From the NCBI GenBank assembly GCA_963774625.1, contig CAVZFQ010000018.1, forward strand, positions 310,001 to 374,000: a stretch of DNA of 64,000 bases. Reading direction: 5' to 3'. A model generated the notes under the pieces. The model made no database searches and had not been told where the DNA came from. It saw only the letters and a list, made by a program, of their open reading frames with translations. The stretch is from VAXT01 sp963774625 (lineage in GTDB: Bacteria; Actinomycetota; Thermoleophilia; Gaiellales; Gaiellaceae). Below are positions 32,719 to 40,844 of the stretch, piece by piece (the first letter of the stretch is position 1; each line of letters opens with the position of its first letter). The position numbers and the translations under genes are program-made.

Positions 32719-33254
32719 CCGGGAAAGTCGGGGAGATCGGGCGGGCGCGCGTCGCGGTGACGCTCGACGGATCAGGAGAGAGCAACGTGACGACCGGCCT
32801 GCCGGTGCTCGATCACTTGCTCGGGCTGTTCGCTGCCTACGGGGCGCTCGACGTCACGTTGCGGGTCGCGCCGACCGGCGCGGACGAGGAAGTCGCGTCT
32901 GCGGGGAAAGCCCTGGGCGAGGAGCTCCGAAGCGCCCTCCATGCCGACGGCGTCCGTGGGCACGGCTCGGCTGCAATTCCCGCTGACGAGGCTCTGGCTC
33001 ACGTTGCCCTCGACGCCTCCGGCCGGCCGCTCGTCGTCATGAACGTCGACCTCTCGGAGGCGCGGGTCGGCGGGCTTCGCACCGATCTCGTCTCCAGCTT
33101 CCTCCGCGAGCTCGCGGAAGGGGCGGGCATCACGCTGCATGTGCGGTTGATCGGAGGCGACGACCCACAGCACGTGCTGGAGGCGATCTTCAAGGCACTC
33201 GGCGTCGCCGTCGCTCAGGCGTGCAGGCCGCGGCCGGGGAAAGGAGCGACATGA
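32715..33254 (+). CDS. HisB-like (imidazoleglycerol-phosphate dehydratase fold) protein lacking metal ligands
   Basis: 179 residues that align along the whole IGPD fold: GLPVLDHLLGLFAAYGALDV, PADEALAHVALDASGRPLVV, RVGGLRTDLVSSFLREL, DPQHVLEAIFKALG. But the first metal motif, normally HHxxED, reads ADEEVASAG. In the second (normally HHxxE) only one His and the Glu remain. Dehydratase activity is therefore unlikely unless another metal site is used. No other his genes lie nearby. It overlaps ridA by 4 bases (ATGA), so the two proteins probably act together. Confidence 0.8.
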   Translation: MAGKVGEIGRARVAVTLDGSGESNVTTGLPVLDHLLGLFAAYGALDVTLRVAPTGADEEVASAGKALGEELRSALHADGVRGHGSAAIPADEALAHVALDASGRPLVVMNVDLSEARVGGLRTDLVSSFLRELAEGAGITLHVRLIGGDDPQHVLEAIFKALGVAVAQACRPRPGKGAT

Positions 33255-33640
33255 ACGAGAAGACGGCGGTTCGGACCGAGAAGGCACCCGCGCCTTTCCA
33301 GGGCGCGCCCTACTCGCAGGCGATCAAGACGGGCGGGCTGGTGTTCGTCTCTGGCCAGGTCTCGCTCGAGCCAGACCACACGGAGATCGTCGGCTCGACG
33401 ATTCAGGAGCAGACGGAGCAGATCATGAAGAACCTCGCGGCCATCCTCGCCGAGGCCGGAAGCGATCTCGGCCGGCTGGTCAAGACGACCGTCTTCCTGA
33501 CGAACCTCGACGACTTCCAGGGCATGAACGAGGTCTACGCGCGGCACGTGGGGGAGACGCCACCTGCCCGCGCCACGATCGAGGTTGGCCGGCTCCCGGC
33601 CGGCGCGCTGGTCGAGATCGACGCGATCGCTGCCGTCTGA
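33251..33640 (+). CDS. ridA: RidA-family enamine/imine deaminase
   Basis: 129 residues. An N-terminal extension of ~12 residues is followed by the YjgF/RidA trimer fold (APYSQAIKTGGLVFVSGQVSL and the conserved Arg in PPARATIEVGRLPAGALVEID). RidA hydrolyses reactive enamines and imines, such as 2-aminoacrylate from PLP enzymes. AAGGAG precedes the ATG, which overlaps the HisB-like stop. The pairing with a catalytically altered HisB fold is unusual and suggests a shared small-molecule pathway. Confidence 0.92.
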   Translation: MNEKTAVRTEKAPAPFQGAPYSQAIKTGGLVFVSGQVSLEPDHTEIVGSTIQEQTEQIMKNLAAILAEAGSDLGRLVKTTVFLTNLDDFQGMNEVYARHVGETPPARATIEVGRLPAGALVEIDAIAAV

Positions 33641-33654
33641 GCTTCTGTCCCGGG

Positions 33655-34425
33655 TCAATCGTCGCCGGCGACGAGCCAGTCGACCGCCTCACGGGCGATC
33701 TTCGCGGGCACCTCGTGGCCGCCGGCGAACTCCCGATAGCGCACGCGATAGCCCGCAGCACGGAGTCGCGGCACACCGCCCCTGCTGGTCCGGCCGATGG
33801 GCAGTACCAAATCCTGCGTGCCGTGTGAGATGAAGAGGCGCGGCGAGCCGTGTTCCTTCGCCACCGAGATGAAGCCGGGCGAGAAGCCGACGACCGAGTG
33901 GAAGAGGTCACCGTTCGTGAGCCCCAACGACAGTGCATAACCCGCGCCGTCGGAGAAGCCTGCGACCGCGACACGGTCCGGATCGACGTCGTAGCGCGCG
34001 AACACGTGCTCCAGCAGCCGGTCGATCGCAGCGACATCCGGCCCCCAGCGGCCGCTGACGATGTCCCACGTTGCTCCCTTCGAGCGCGGAGCGAGCAGGA
34101 TCAGGCCGGCCCGGTCCGCGAGCTCGAGGAATGGCGCGACGCCTTCGCCCGGCGAGCCGCCGGCGCCGTGGAGCATGACGACCAGTCCGTTGCCGTCGGC
34201 CTCGCGGGCACCCGGCGGTACGTAGAGGAGCTCGTCGCCGGATCCGATCCGGATCAGTCCGTCTTGCTCGTCCGGAGACTCGGTCGGAGTGCTCGGCCGC
34301 GCAGACAGGCGACCCGGAGCCGCGTCTATGACTGTCGTCGGCGGAGTCGCTCGTTCGTCGTCCGCGCCGCCGCCGCACGAGGATGCGAGGAGCGCGCAGG
34401 CCACGACTGCGAAAAAACGCGCCAT
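33655..34425 (-). CDS. lipoprotein alpha/beta hydrolase (PHB-depolymerase/LpqC-like)
   Basis: 256 residues. Signal with lipobox ending LLASSC|GGG, so the mature protein is probably lipid-anchored outside the membrane. Hydrolase motifs: oxyanion segment VVMLHGAGGS, nucleophile GFSDGAG, Asp in ISHGTQDLVLP, His in FAGGHEVP. This matches the polyhydroxybutyrate depolymerase/feruloyl esterase-like group; the natural ester is unknown. The ATG at 34425 lies ~90 bases downstream of the 49-bp element, which contains a TACGCT hexamer on this strand. Confidence 0.87.
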   Translation of the reverse strand: MARFFAVVACALLASSCGGGADDERATPPTTVIDAAPGRLSARPSTPTESPDEQDGLIRIGSGDELLYVPPGAREADGNGLVVMLHGAGGSPGEGVAPFLELADRAGLILLAPRSKGATWDIVSGRWGPDVAAIDRLLEHVFARYDVDPDRVAVAGFSDGAGYALSLGLTNGDLFHSVVGFSPGFISVAKEHGSPRLFISHGTQDLVLPIGRTSRGGVPRLRAAGYRVRYREFAGGHEVPAKIAREAVDWLVAGDD

Positions 34426-34489
34426 CCCGATATACGACGACGAGAAGGGCTCGTTCGGCTAAAACGAGGTGTGCGCGGCGCCTGCACCC

Positions 34490-34538
34490 TAGGTACCCCC
34501 AACCTCCTCCCCAAGGCGAGCGTAGCGGGGAAAAGCGC
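34490..34538. repeat. 49-bp intergenic element, copy 1
   Basis: Same element as 57805-57853, with TAGGT, then CCCC, CCTCCTCCC and CGTAGCG blocks and a GGAAAAGCGC end at the same distances. It lies between the lipoprotein gene (-) and cca (+). Read on the - strand, a TACGCT hexamer is followed 7 bases later by GGGGAGGAGG, so the element could be a promoter plus first bases of a leader. Confidence 0.7.
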
Positions 34539-34612
34539 GCGCGTGTGGAACCGGACTGTGCCGGAATTGCACCACTTGCAGCCAAAACGAGAGGCAGAAT
34601 GAGGCGAGAGAG

Positions 34613-37174
34613 ATGCGCGCAACCGAAGTCATCGCCACGCACGGCAACACCGATTTCGACGCTTTCGCGGCGATGCTCGCTGCGCGCCGACTCTATCCGG
34701 ACGCGGTCGTCTGCGTTCCCGGCACGCTGAACAAGAACGTCAAGGAGTTCTATCGCCTGCACGCAGACGAGCTCGACGCAGTCGAGGCCTCCCGTCTGGA
34801 GCTCGATTCGGTTCGCCGGCTGATCGTCGTCGAGACGCAGCACGCTTCGAGGCTGGGCGAGCTGGAGCAGGTCGCGCTCGACCCCGGCGTCGAGAAGGCC
34901 GTCTTCGACCACCACACCGGGGAGCCGCTCCCGGAGTGGGTGACGACCGAGAACGCAGTCCTCTCGGAGGACGGGGCGCTCACGACCACCCTGGTCGGCA
35001 TCCTCGCCGAGCGCGAGATCGCCGTGACGCCCCTCGAGGCGACCGCCTTCGCGCTCGGCATCCACGAGGACACCGGTTCGCTCACCTACGCCAGCGCGAC
35101 CCAGCGCGACGCCGACGCGCTCGCCTGGTGCCTCCGCCACGGCGCGCGCCAGGCCGAGATCGCCACCTATCTGCACGTCCCGCTCGCGGAGGGAGAGCGT
35201 GACCTCCTGAGCGCGCTGCTCGCCGCCCTCGAAAGCCACCGGATCGCCGGCATCGAGCTGCTGGTCGCCGCCGTGCGCTGGCCCGAGCACGTGGACGGCA
35301 TCTCCAACCTGGCCCACAAGATCGTCGACCTCACCGACTGCAAAGGGCTCGTGTTGCTCGTCGAGATGGACGAGCGCGTGTTCTGCGTGACGCGCAGCCG
35401 CACGCCCGAGCTCGACGCGGCGGAGCTGGCACGAGTCCTGGGCGGGGGAGGCCACGCGCAGGCGGCTTCAGCGATCTTCCGGGGGACCCTCGACCAGGCA
35501 CGCGAGACGCTCTTCACCGGGCTCGACTCCGCGGTGCGCGAGCCGCTTCACGCCAAGGACGTCATGTCGAGCCCGGCCAGGTCCGTTCATCCCAACGATC
35601 CGGTCTCGGCGGCGATGGTCGCCTGCCAGCGGTATGGCCAGAGCGGGATCCTCGTCGTCGACGACGGGCGCCTAGCGGGCACCGTGTCTCGCGAGGATCT
35701 CGACAAGGCGATCTCGCACGGCCTCGCGCACGCGCCCGTGAAGGGCATCATGAGCTCGAAGGTCGACACGGCGGACGAGGAGACGCCGCTCGGCGAGCTT
35801 CAGCGCCTGCTCTCGGCGTCCGACGACGGGCGCGTCGCCGTGCTCGGCGAAGACCAGGTCGTCGGCGTCGTCACGCGGAGCGACCTCCTGCGAGCTGCCG
35901 GTGCGCGGGAGGATGCGCACGCCGAGCCTGCCCCGATCCTCGCCGACGAGCTGGATCGGCTCGAGCATCTGACGGAGGTCTTCGATGCCGTCTCCGCGAT
36001 CAGCGAGGGCTACGACGGCGTCTACCTGGTCGGCGGGACCGTGCGCGACATCCTCCTCGGCGAGCCCAACTTCGACGTCGACATCGCCGTCGAGGGGGAC
36101 GCGATCGCCCTGGCCGGCTCACTGGCCGACGCGCTCGACGGCCGCGCTCGAGTGCACGAGAAGTTCGGCACTGCGGTCGTCCTCTACGGAGACGACGAGC
36201 GCGTGGACGTGGTGACGGCCCGCACCGAGTTCTACGACGCGCCCGCGGCCCTGCCGACGGTCGAGCACGCCTCGATCCGCGAGGATCTCTTTCGCCGCGA
36301 CTTCACGATCAACGCGATGGCCGTCTCGCTCAAGGGTGAGGACCGGGGCCGGCTCGTCGACCCCTTCGGCGGCCGGCGCGATCTGCAGACCGGGACGATT
36401 CGCGTCCTCCACAACCTGTCGTTCATCGACGACCCGACGCGCATCTTCCGAGCCGTCCGCTACGAGAATCGCTACGGGTTCCGAATGGACGACCACACCG
36501 TCCGGCTCGCTCGCGGGTGCATCGAGATGGGCCTCGTCGGCGACCTTTCGTCCACCCGCCTGCGCGAGGAGCTCGTCGCGCTGCTCGAGGAAGGGGACGT
36601 TCACCACTCCATTCCGCGGCTCGCCGAGCTGGGCGCCGGGACGGCGATTCATCCTCATCTTGCCGCCGACGAGGAGGCGGTCAGCCTCATCGACCGTATG
36701 CGTGAGCTCAACGATCGTTACGGGCTCGGAGTGCCCACCTGGCGACTGGGCTTCATCGCGCTTGCACGCGAGCTCCCGGCCGACGAGGCCTTCCAGTGGC
36801 TCGAGGGGCTCAAGGTGCGCCGCCGCGACACGGAGCAGATTGCCGCCGCCGTCACGGTCGGCCCCAGGATCGTCGAGCGCCTGCGCGGGACGGCGTCACC
36901 GGCCGAAGTCGTCGCGGTCGCCGAGCCGTACGCACCGGACGCTCCTCTCTACGCCCTGGCTCTGGCCGACCTACCGGCCGTTCACGACTACTTCGAGCGG
37001 CTCGGCGACGTCCGTCTCGAGATCACCGGATCTGACGTGGCGAAGCTCGGCCTGGCCGAGTCGCCGCGCGTGGGCGAGGTGCTCTCCGAGCTGAGGCGCC
37101 GCAAGCTGAACGGTGAGCTCGACGGCCGCGAATCGGAGCTGGCCGCCGCCCGCGAACTGATCGAGAGCCCATGA
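34613..37174 (+). CDS. cca: DHH phosphoesterase-CBS-tRNA nucleotidyltransferase fusion (CCA/A-adding enzyme)
   Basis: 853 residues in three parts. Residues ~1-310: DHH/DHHA1 phosphoesterase (THGNTDFDAFAAMLAARRLY, FDHHTGEPL, GGGGHAQAASA). Residues ~315-430: two CBS repeats. Residues ~450-853: class II nucleotidyltransferase with VGGTVRDILLGEPNFDVDIA, the RRDFTINAMA motif and the helical RNA-binding tail. Such fusions in cyanobacteria and Aquifex are A- or CCA-adding enzymes that finish or repair tRNA 3' ends; the DHH-CBS part may act on nanoRNA or sense nucleotides. GAGAGAG precedes the ATG. It overlaps pgeF by 4 bases. Confidence 0.93.
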   Translation: MRATEVIATHGNTDFDAFAAMLAARRLYPDAVVCVPGTLNKNVKEFYRLHADELDAVEASRLELDSVRRLIVVETQHASRLGELEQVALDPGVEKAVFDHHTGEPLPEWVTTENAVLSEDGALTTTLVGILAEREIAVTPLEATAFALGIHEDTGSLTYASATQRDADALAWCLRHGARQAEIATYLHVPLAEGERDLLSALLAALESHRIAGIELLVAAVRWPEHVDGISNLAHKIVDLTDCKGLVLLVEMDERVFCVTRSRTPELDAAELARVLGGGGHAQAASAIFRGTLDQARETLFTGLDSAVREPLHAKDVMSSPARSVHPNDPVSAAMVACQRYGQSGILVVDDGRLAGTVSREDLDKAISHGLAHAPVKGIMSSKVDTADEETPLGELQRLLSASDDGRVAVLGEDQVVGVVTRSDLLRAAGAREDAHAEPAPILADELDRLEHLTEVFDAVSAISEGYDGVYLVGGTVRDILLGEPNFDVDIAVEGDAIALAGSLADALDGRARVHEKFGTAVVLYGDDERVDVVTARTEFYDAPAALPTVEHASIREDLFRRDFTINAMAVSLKGEDRGRLVDPFGGRRDLQTGTIRVLHNLSFIDDPTRIFRAVRYENRYGFRMDDHTVRLARGCIEMGLVGDLSSTRLREELVALLEEGDVHHSIPRLAELGAGTAIHPHLAADEEAVSLIDRMRELNDRYGLGVPTWRLGFIALARELPADEAFQWLEGLKVRRRDTEQIAAAVTVGPRIVERLRGTASPAEVVAVAEPYAPDAPLYALALADLPAVHDYFERLGDVRLEITGSDVAKLGLAESPRVGEVLSELRRRKLNGELDGRESELAAARELIESP

Positions 37175-37902
37175 TCCCGGTCTTCCGCTGGGAGTCGCCC
37201 GGCCCCTACGAGGTTGCCTTCTCGACCCGCATCGGCGGGGTCAGCGACGGGGCGTTCGAGTCGCTGAACCTCGGGATTCTCACAGGAGACGAGCCGGAGC
37301 ACGTGATCGAGAATCGCCGCCTCCTGTGCGAGAAGGCGGGCGTCGAGCCGGAACGAGCGACGATGCTGTGGCAGCAGCACGGCGCCGAGGTCGTCAAGGC
37401 GACCGCCGACCGGGGCGTGATGACAGCCGGTTTCGACCACCCACCCGGGGACGCTCTCTGGACCGACGAGCCCGGCCTCGCCATGATGCTGATCACCGCT
37501 GACTGCCTGCCCGTTGCAGTTGCGAAGCCGAACGGCGCGGGCACTGCGCTCGCGGTGCTGCACGTCGGCTGGCGCGGCCTCCTCGCCGGCATCGCGGACG
37601 CTGCGCTCATGGAACTCGGCGACGGGCCGCTGAACGCTGTGATCGGACCCGGGATCGGCCCGTGCTGTTTCGAGGTGGGGGAGGAGGTCGCGGCTCCCTT
37701 CAGGGACCGCTTCGGGCCGGAGGTGCTCGCCGGCCGGAATCTCGACCTGTACACGGCCACCGAGAAGGCGCTGTACGGCGCAGGCTGCACGAGCGTCGAG
37801 CGTGTCGAGATGTGCACCTCGTGCCATCCCGACCTCTTCTTTTCGCACCGCCGCGACGGAGCCCGGACCGGGCGGCAGGGGATCGTTGCTCGCATCCGGT
37901 GA
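37171..37902 (+). CDS. pgeF: peptidoglycan editing factor / LACC1-YfiH family protein
   Basis: 243 residues with the family's metal and catalytic residues: QQHGAEVV, TADCLPVAV and HVGWRGLLAG, plus a late CTSCHPDLFFSHRRDG. The family combines purine-nucleoside and laccase-like chemistry and, in bacteria, prevents misincorporation of L-Ser into the muropeptide. It overlaps cca at its start and yggS at its end; the order pgeF-yggS-sepF-yggT-divIVA is the classic ylm division cluster. Confidence 0.95.
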   Translation: MIPVFRWESPGPYEVAFSTRIGGVSDGAFESLNLGILTGDEPEHVIENRRLLCEKAGVEPERATMLWQQHGAEVVKATADRGVMTAGFDHPPGDALWTDEPGLAMMLITADCLPVAVAKPNGAGTALAVLHVGWRGLLAGIADAALMELGDGPLNAVIGPGIGPCCFEVGEEVAAPFRDRFGPEVLAGRNLDLYTATEKALYGAGCTSVERVEMCTSCHPDLFFSHRRDGARTGRQGIVARIR

Positions 37903-38485
37903 CGAGGTCCGCGCCCGGTACGAACGGGTGCGCGAGGAGGTCGGCCCGAGCGTGACCGTCGTCGCGGCGACGAAGTACGTCTCGCTCGAGGACATGGCCG
38001 TGCTCGCCGAGGCCGGGATCGAGGTGGTGGGCGAGAACAGGGCCCAGGACCTCGAGGCGAAGCACGCGGAGTACGGCGATGTGTTCCGCTGGCATTTCAT
38101 CGGGCACCTGCAGAGCCGCAAGGCGAAGGTCGTGAACCGCCTCTGCGAGCTCGTGCACTCCCTCGATTCCGAGTCGGCGGCGAAGCGGCTCGAGATTCCC
38201 GCGCTCGTGCAGGTCAACCTCGGCGGGGAGGAGACCAAGTCGGGCGTGTCGCCGGCTGAGCTGAGCAGCTTCCTGGAGCTGTACGCGGGAGTGCGCGGCC
38301 TGGCGACGATGCCGCCTGCTGCCGGCGACCCCGAGGATTCTCGGCCTCTGTTCCGAAAACTGCGTGTGCTGGCCGCAGAACACGGCCTGCACGAGCTTTC
38401 AATGGGCACCAGCCAGGACTACAAAGTGGCAGCGGAGGAGGGAGCGACCTATGTCCGAGTAGGCGCTCGCCTCTTCAGCGGTTAG
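37886..38485 (+). CDS. PLP homeostasis protein (YggS/PLPBP)
   Basis: 199 residues from the TTG at 37886, preceded by GGCAGGGG. This choice starts at the conserved segment (EVRARYERVREEVGPSVTVV) and overlaps pgeF by 17 bases. PLP-barrel motifs: VAATKYVSLEDM with the PLP Lys, GENRAQDLEAK, WHFIGHLQSRKAK, and the phosphate loop LSMGTSQDYKVA. It buffers pyridoxal phosphate and affects amino-acid balance. It is slightly shorter than the usual ~230 residues, with the gap between the second and fourth strands. Confidence 0.92.
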   Translation: MLASGDEVRARYERVREEVGPSVTVVAATKYVSLEDMAVLAEAGIEVVGENRAQDLEAKHAEYGDVFRWHFIGHLQSRKAKVVNRLCELVHSLDSESAAKRLEIPALVQVNLGGEETKSGVSPAELSSFLELYAGVRGLATMPPAAGDPEDSRPLFRKLRVLAAEHGLHELSMGTSQDYKVAAEEGATYVRVGARLFSG

Positions 38486-38488
38486 CAT
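38483..38488 (+). promoter_or_regulatory. -10 hexamer TAGCAT of sepF
   Basis: Ten bases before the ATG at 38499; the first three bases are also the yggS stop codon. No Shine-Dalgarno in the gap. Confidence 0.45.
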
Positions 38489-38498
38489 TTTCCCTGCA

Positions 38499-39053
38499 AT
38501 GGGCTTCGCAGACGTCTGGAACCGCACGCTCGTCTACTTCGGAATCGCCGAGGAGGACGAAGACTGGGACGAGGACGGCTACGTCACCAACGAGGAGCTG
38601 GAGCGCTCCTACAGCGAGCGACCGAACGTTCGGCGCCTGTCGACGCGGCGTCGCCGAGGCAGCGAGCTCGACGACTGGACGGAGCCCGAGGAGTCCCAGG
38701 GCGCGCGCACCGCAGTCCTGCGGCCGGCCGGCGGTCGGCGCGGCTCCGTGGCGGCGGTGCCGACCACATCACCGTCGCGCGTGCACCTCGTCGTTCCCAG
38801 GAGCTTCAACGACGCCCAGCAGATCGCGGACAAGTTCAAAGAAGGAACCCCCGTGATCCTGAACCTTCAGGGCTCCGACCAGGATCTCTCCAAGCGCCTG
38901 ATCGACTTCGCCAGCGGGCTCACCTACGCGATGGACGGAAACATGCAGCGCGTCGCGGACAAGGTGTTCCTCCTGACGCCACGCAACGTCGAAGTCTCCG
39001 CTGAAGAGCGCGCCCGCATGCTCGAGGGCGGGGGCTTCTTCAACCAGGCCTGA
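38499..39053 (+). CDS. sepF: cell division protein SepF
   Basis: 184 residues: a short N-terminal amphipathic region for membrane binding, an acidic and then Arg-rich linker, and the C-terminal FtsZ-binding domain (VHLVVPRSFNDAQQIADKFK; VILNLQGSDQDLSKRLIDFA; GLTYAMDGNMQRVADKVFLL). It anchors and shapes the FtsZ ring. It has its own -10 element inside the yggS stop, so it can be expressed apart from the upstream operon. Confidence 0.95.
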   Translation: MGFADVWNRTLVYFGIAEEDEDWDEDGYVTNEELERSYSERPNVRRLSTRRRRGSELDDWTEPEESQGARTAVLRPAGGRRGSVAAVPTTSPSRVHLVVPRSFNDAQQIADKFKEGTPVILNLQGSDQDLSKRLIDFASGLTYAMDGNMQRVADKVFLLTPRNVEVSAEERARMLEGGGFFNQA

Positions 39054-39097
39054 TCCAGCCCTAGAGGAAGCGGGGTTCGAGGGCCGAACACGGCTCC

Positions 39098-39412
39098 GTG
39101 GGCGTGTACGCCATTCTCGCGCTACCGCTGGCCGACGCCATCGACTCGGTCCAGAGCTTCGTGAACATCTTCATCTCCGTCTACATCCTCTTGATCTTCG
39201 CGTACATCCTCACGTCCTGGATCCGCCTGCCGTACTCGATCTGGATGAGCCGGATCCAGCGCTTCCTCTACGACGTGTGCGAGCCGTACTTGCGGATCTT
39301 CCGCCGGTTGCTCCCGGCCTTCGGGCCGCTCGACCTGTCGCCGATCGTCGCCGTCATCTCCCTGTTTCTCATCAACTCGATCATCCAGACCGTTCTCGAA
39401 CAACTGCACTGA
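39098..39412 (+). CDS. YggT family membrane protein
   Basis: 104 residues with two membrane segments and the conserved YILTSWIRLPYSIWM and CEPYLRIFRRLLPAFGPLDL stretches. Encoded in the division cluster between sepF and divIVA, as in most Gram-positive bacteria; thought to help cell-shape or osmotic control. The GTG start at 39098 follows a 44-base spacer without an obvious -10. Confidence 0.9.
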   Translation: MGVYAILALPLADAIDSVQSFVNIFISVYILLIFAYILTSWIRLPYSIWMSRIQRFLYDVCEPYLRIFRRLLPAFGPLDLSPIVAVISLFLINSIIQTVLEQLH

Positions 39413-39428
39413 GAGGAGGTACGACCAC

Positions 39429-39863
39429 ATGGCACTGTCCCCTGTCGAAATCCGCCACGTGAACCTGGGGCAAGGCTTCTTCGGCTACCGGAAGGGAGCC
39501 GTGGACACCCTGCTGGACGAGGTCGTCCAGAGCTTCGAGGAGACCTGGCGCGAACGCGGTGAGTTGCAGGACAAGCTCGAGCAGATGGAGAGCGACATCG
39601 CGCGTTACCGGGACCTCGAGACACTCCTGCGGAAGACACTCGTCTCGGCGGAGCGGAGCGCGCTGGAGCTCAAAGACCAGGCGCGCCGCGAGGCCGAGAT
39701 CGTGATGACCGAGGCGCACTCGGAAGCGCGGCTGATCAAGCAGGCCGCCCTCACCGAGCGCGAGCACCTGCGAGGCGAAGCGAGCCGGATCCGGAGCTTG
39801 TTGCGCTCCGCACTGGCGATCGTCGACGACGGCGAAAGCGACGCTAGGGTCGAAGCGGCTTAG
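39429..39863 (+). CDS. divIVA: DivIVA-domain protein
   Basis: 144 residues. The N-terminal membrane-curvature domain (LSPVEIRHVNLGQGFFGYRKG) is followed by a long coiled coil and a short tail. DivIVA-type proteins (Wag31 in mycobacteria) mark poles and septa and recruit wall synthesis. GAGGAGG lies 8 bases before the ATG. It is shorter than Wag31, with the C-terminal tetramerisation part reduced. Confidence 0.9.
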   Translation: MALSPVEIRHVNLGQGFFGYRKGAVDTLLDEVVQSFEETWRERGELQDKLEQMESDIARYRDLETLLRKTLVSAERSALELKDQARREAEIVMTEAHSEARLIKQAALTEREHLRGEASRIRSLLRSALAIVDDGESDARVEAA

Positions 39864-39882
39864 GTATGTAATCCACTGTCTC

Positions 39883-39888
39883 TAAGAT
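39883..39888 (+). promoter_or_regulatory. -10 hexamer TAAGAT of the DksA-like gene
   Basis: Six bases before the ATG at 39895 and no Shine-Dalgarno: the clearest leaderless promoter in the window. Confidence 0.6.
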
Positions 39889-39894
39889 GGGCGC

Positions 39895-40257
39895 ATGGCG
39901 GTCGACACCTTGCGCTTCCGTGACCTGCTCCAGGAGGAGCGCCAGAAAGTCCTCGAGGCGATCGAGTATCTACACGCGGAGAATCCCGGGTCGCTCAAAG
40001 ACGAGACCGAGGAGTCGACTGTCGACAACCACCTCGCCGACACGGCGACGGTCACGCTCGACCGTGAGATCGGCTACACGCTCGAGGAGAACTCCGAGCA
40101 CGTTCTGAAGGCCATCGACGCGGCCCTCACGAAGATCGAGGCCGGCACCTTCGGGATCTGCGAGACCTGCGGCCAGCCAATCGCGGAGGAGCGCCTCGCG
40201 GCGATTCCTTATGCGACGCAATGCATCGACTGCAAGCGCCGCGAGGAGCGAGGTTGA
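39895..40257 (+). CDS. DksA/TraR-type zinc-finger protein
   Basis: 120 residues: an N-terminal coiled coil with the acidic tip (ESTVDNHLADTATVTLDRE) and a C-terminal zinc finger (CETCGQPI...CIDCKRRE). Such proteins enter the RNA polymerase secondary channel and change promoter sensitivity, or act as CarD/RbpA-like regulators in actinobacteria. Leaderless start after TAAGAT. Its stop overlaps the lspA TTG by 3 bases. Confidence 0.9.
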   Translation: MAVDTLRFRDLLQEERQKVLEAIEYLHAENPGSLKDETEESTVDNHLADTATVTLDREIGYTLEENSEHVLKAIDAALTKIEAGTFGICETCGQPIAEERLAAIPYATQCIDCKRREERG

Positions 40258-40844
40258 CCGAGCCCGCCCCGCGGGCGCTAGACGTGCGAGTGGGGTCGGC
40301 GACCGATGGGCTGGCGCCTATCTCGGGGGCCGAGCGCTCACTCGCTGCTACCGCCGTCCAGTGGATCTCCCTGGGTGCGATCGCGCTGTCGGCCCTCGGC
40401 GCCGACCAGGTGACGAAGTATTTCGCGTCGAGCCGCCTCGCTCTCGGCGAGCAGGTGCACGTCGCCGGGCCGCTCTCGATTCACCACGTGCACAACTCGG
40501 GAATCGCCTTCGGGCTCTTCTCGAACGCGACCGCGATCGTGACCGCGCTGACGGCGATCGCCGTCGGTTGGATGCTCCTTTTCTTCGCCCGCTCCGGCGC
40601 GCGGCACCCGATCCTTCCGATCGCGCTCGGCCTCCTCATCGGGGGTAGTGCATCCAATCTCATCGATCGCGTACGGCTGGGACATGTGACGGACTTCATC
40701 GACCTCGAGTTCTGGCCCGCCTTCAACCTCGCGGACACCTTCATCGTCCTCGGCGTCCTCATCCTGCTCGCGGCGCTGCTCCTGCCTCAGCGCCAGCGGC
40801 CGCGACCGCGGCCGGTGACCGACGCTTCGCTTCGACGTCCCTGA
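40254..40844 (+). CDS. lspA: lipoprotein signal peptidase (SPase II)
   Basis: 196 residues from the TTG at 40254 (GAGG just upstream, overlapping the previous stop). Four membrane helices; the two catalytic Asp lie in GGSASNLIDRVRLGHVTDF and FNLADTFIVLG. It removes lipoprotein signal peptides, for example that of the lipoprotein hydrolase encoded at 33.7-34.4 kb. An N-terminal extension of ~35 residues precedes the first helix. The rluD open frame begins before its stop. Confidence 0.94.
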   Translation: MTEPAPRALDVRVGSATDGLAPISGAERSLAATAVQWISLGAIALSALGADQVTKYFASSRLALGEQVHVAGPLSIHHVHNSGIAFGLFSNATAIVTALTAIAVGWMLLFFARSGARHPILPIALGLLIGGSASNLIDRVRLGHVTDFIDLEFWPAFNLADTFIVLGVLILLAALLLPQRQRPRPRPVTDASLRRP

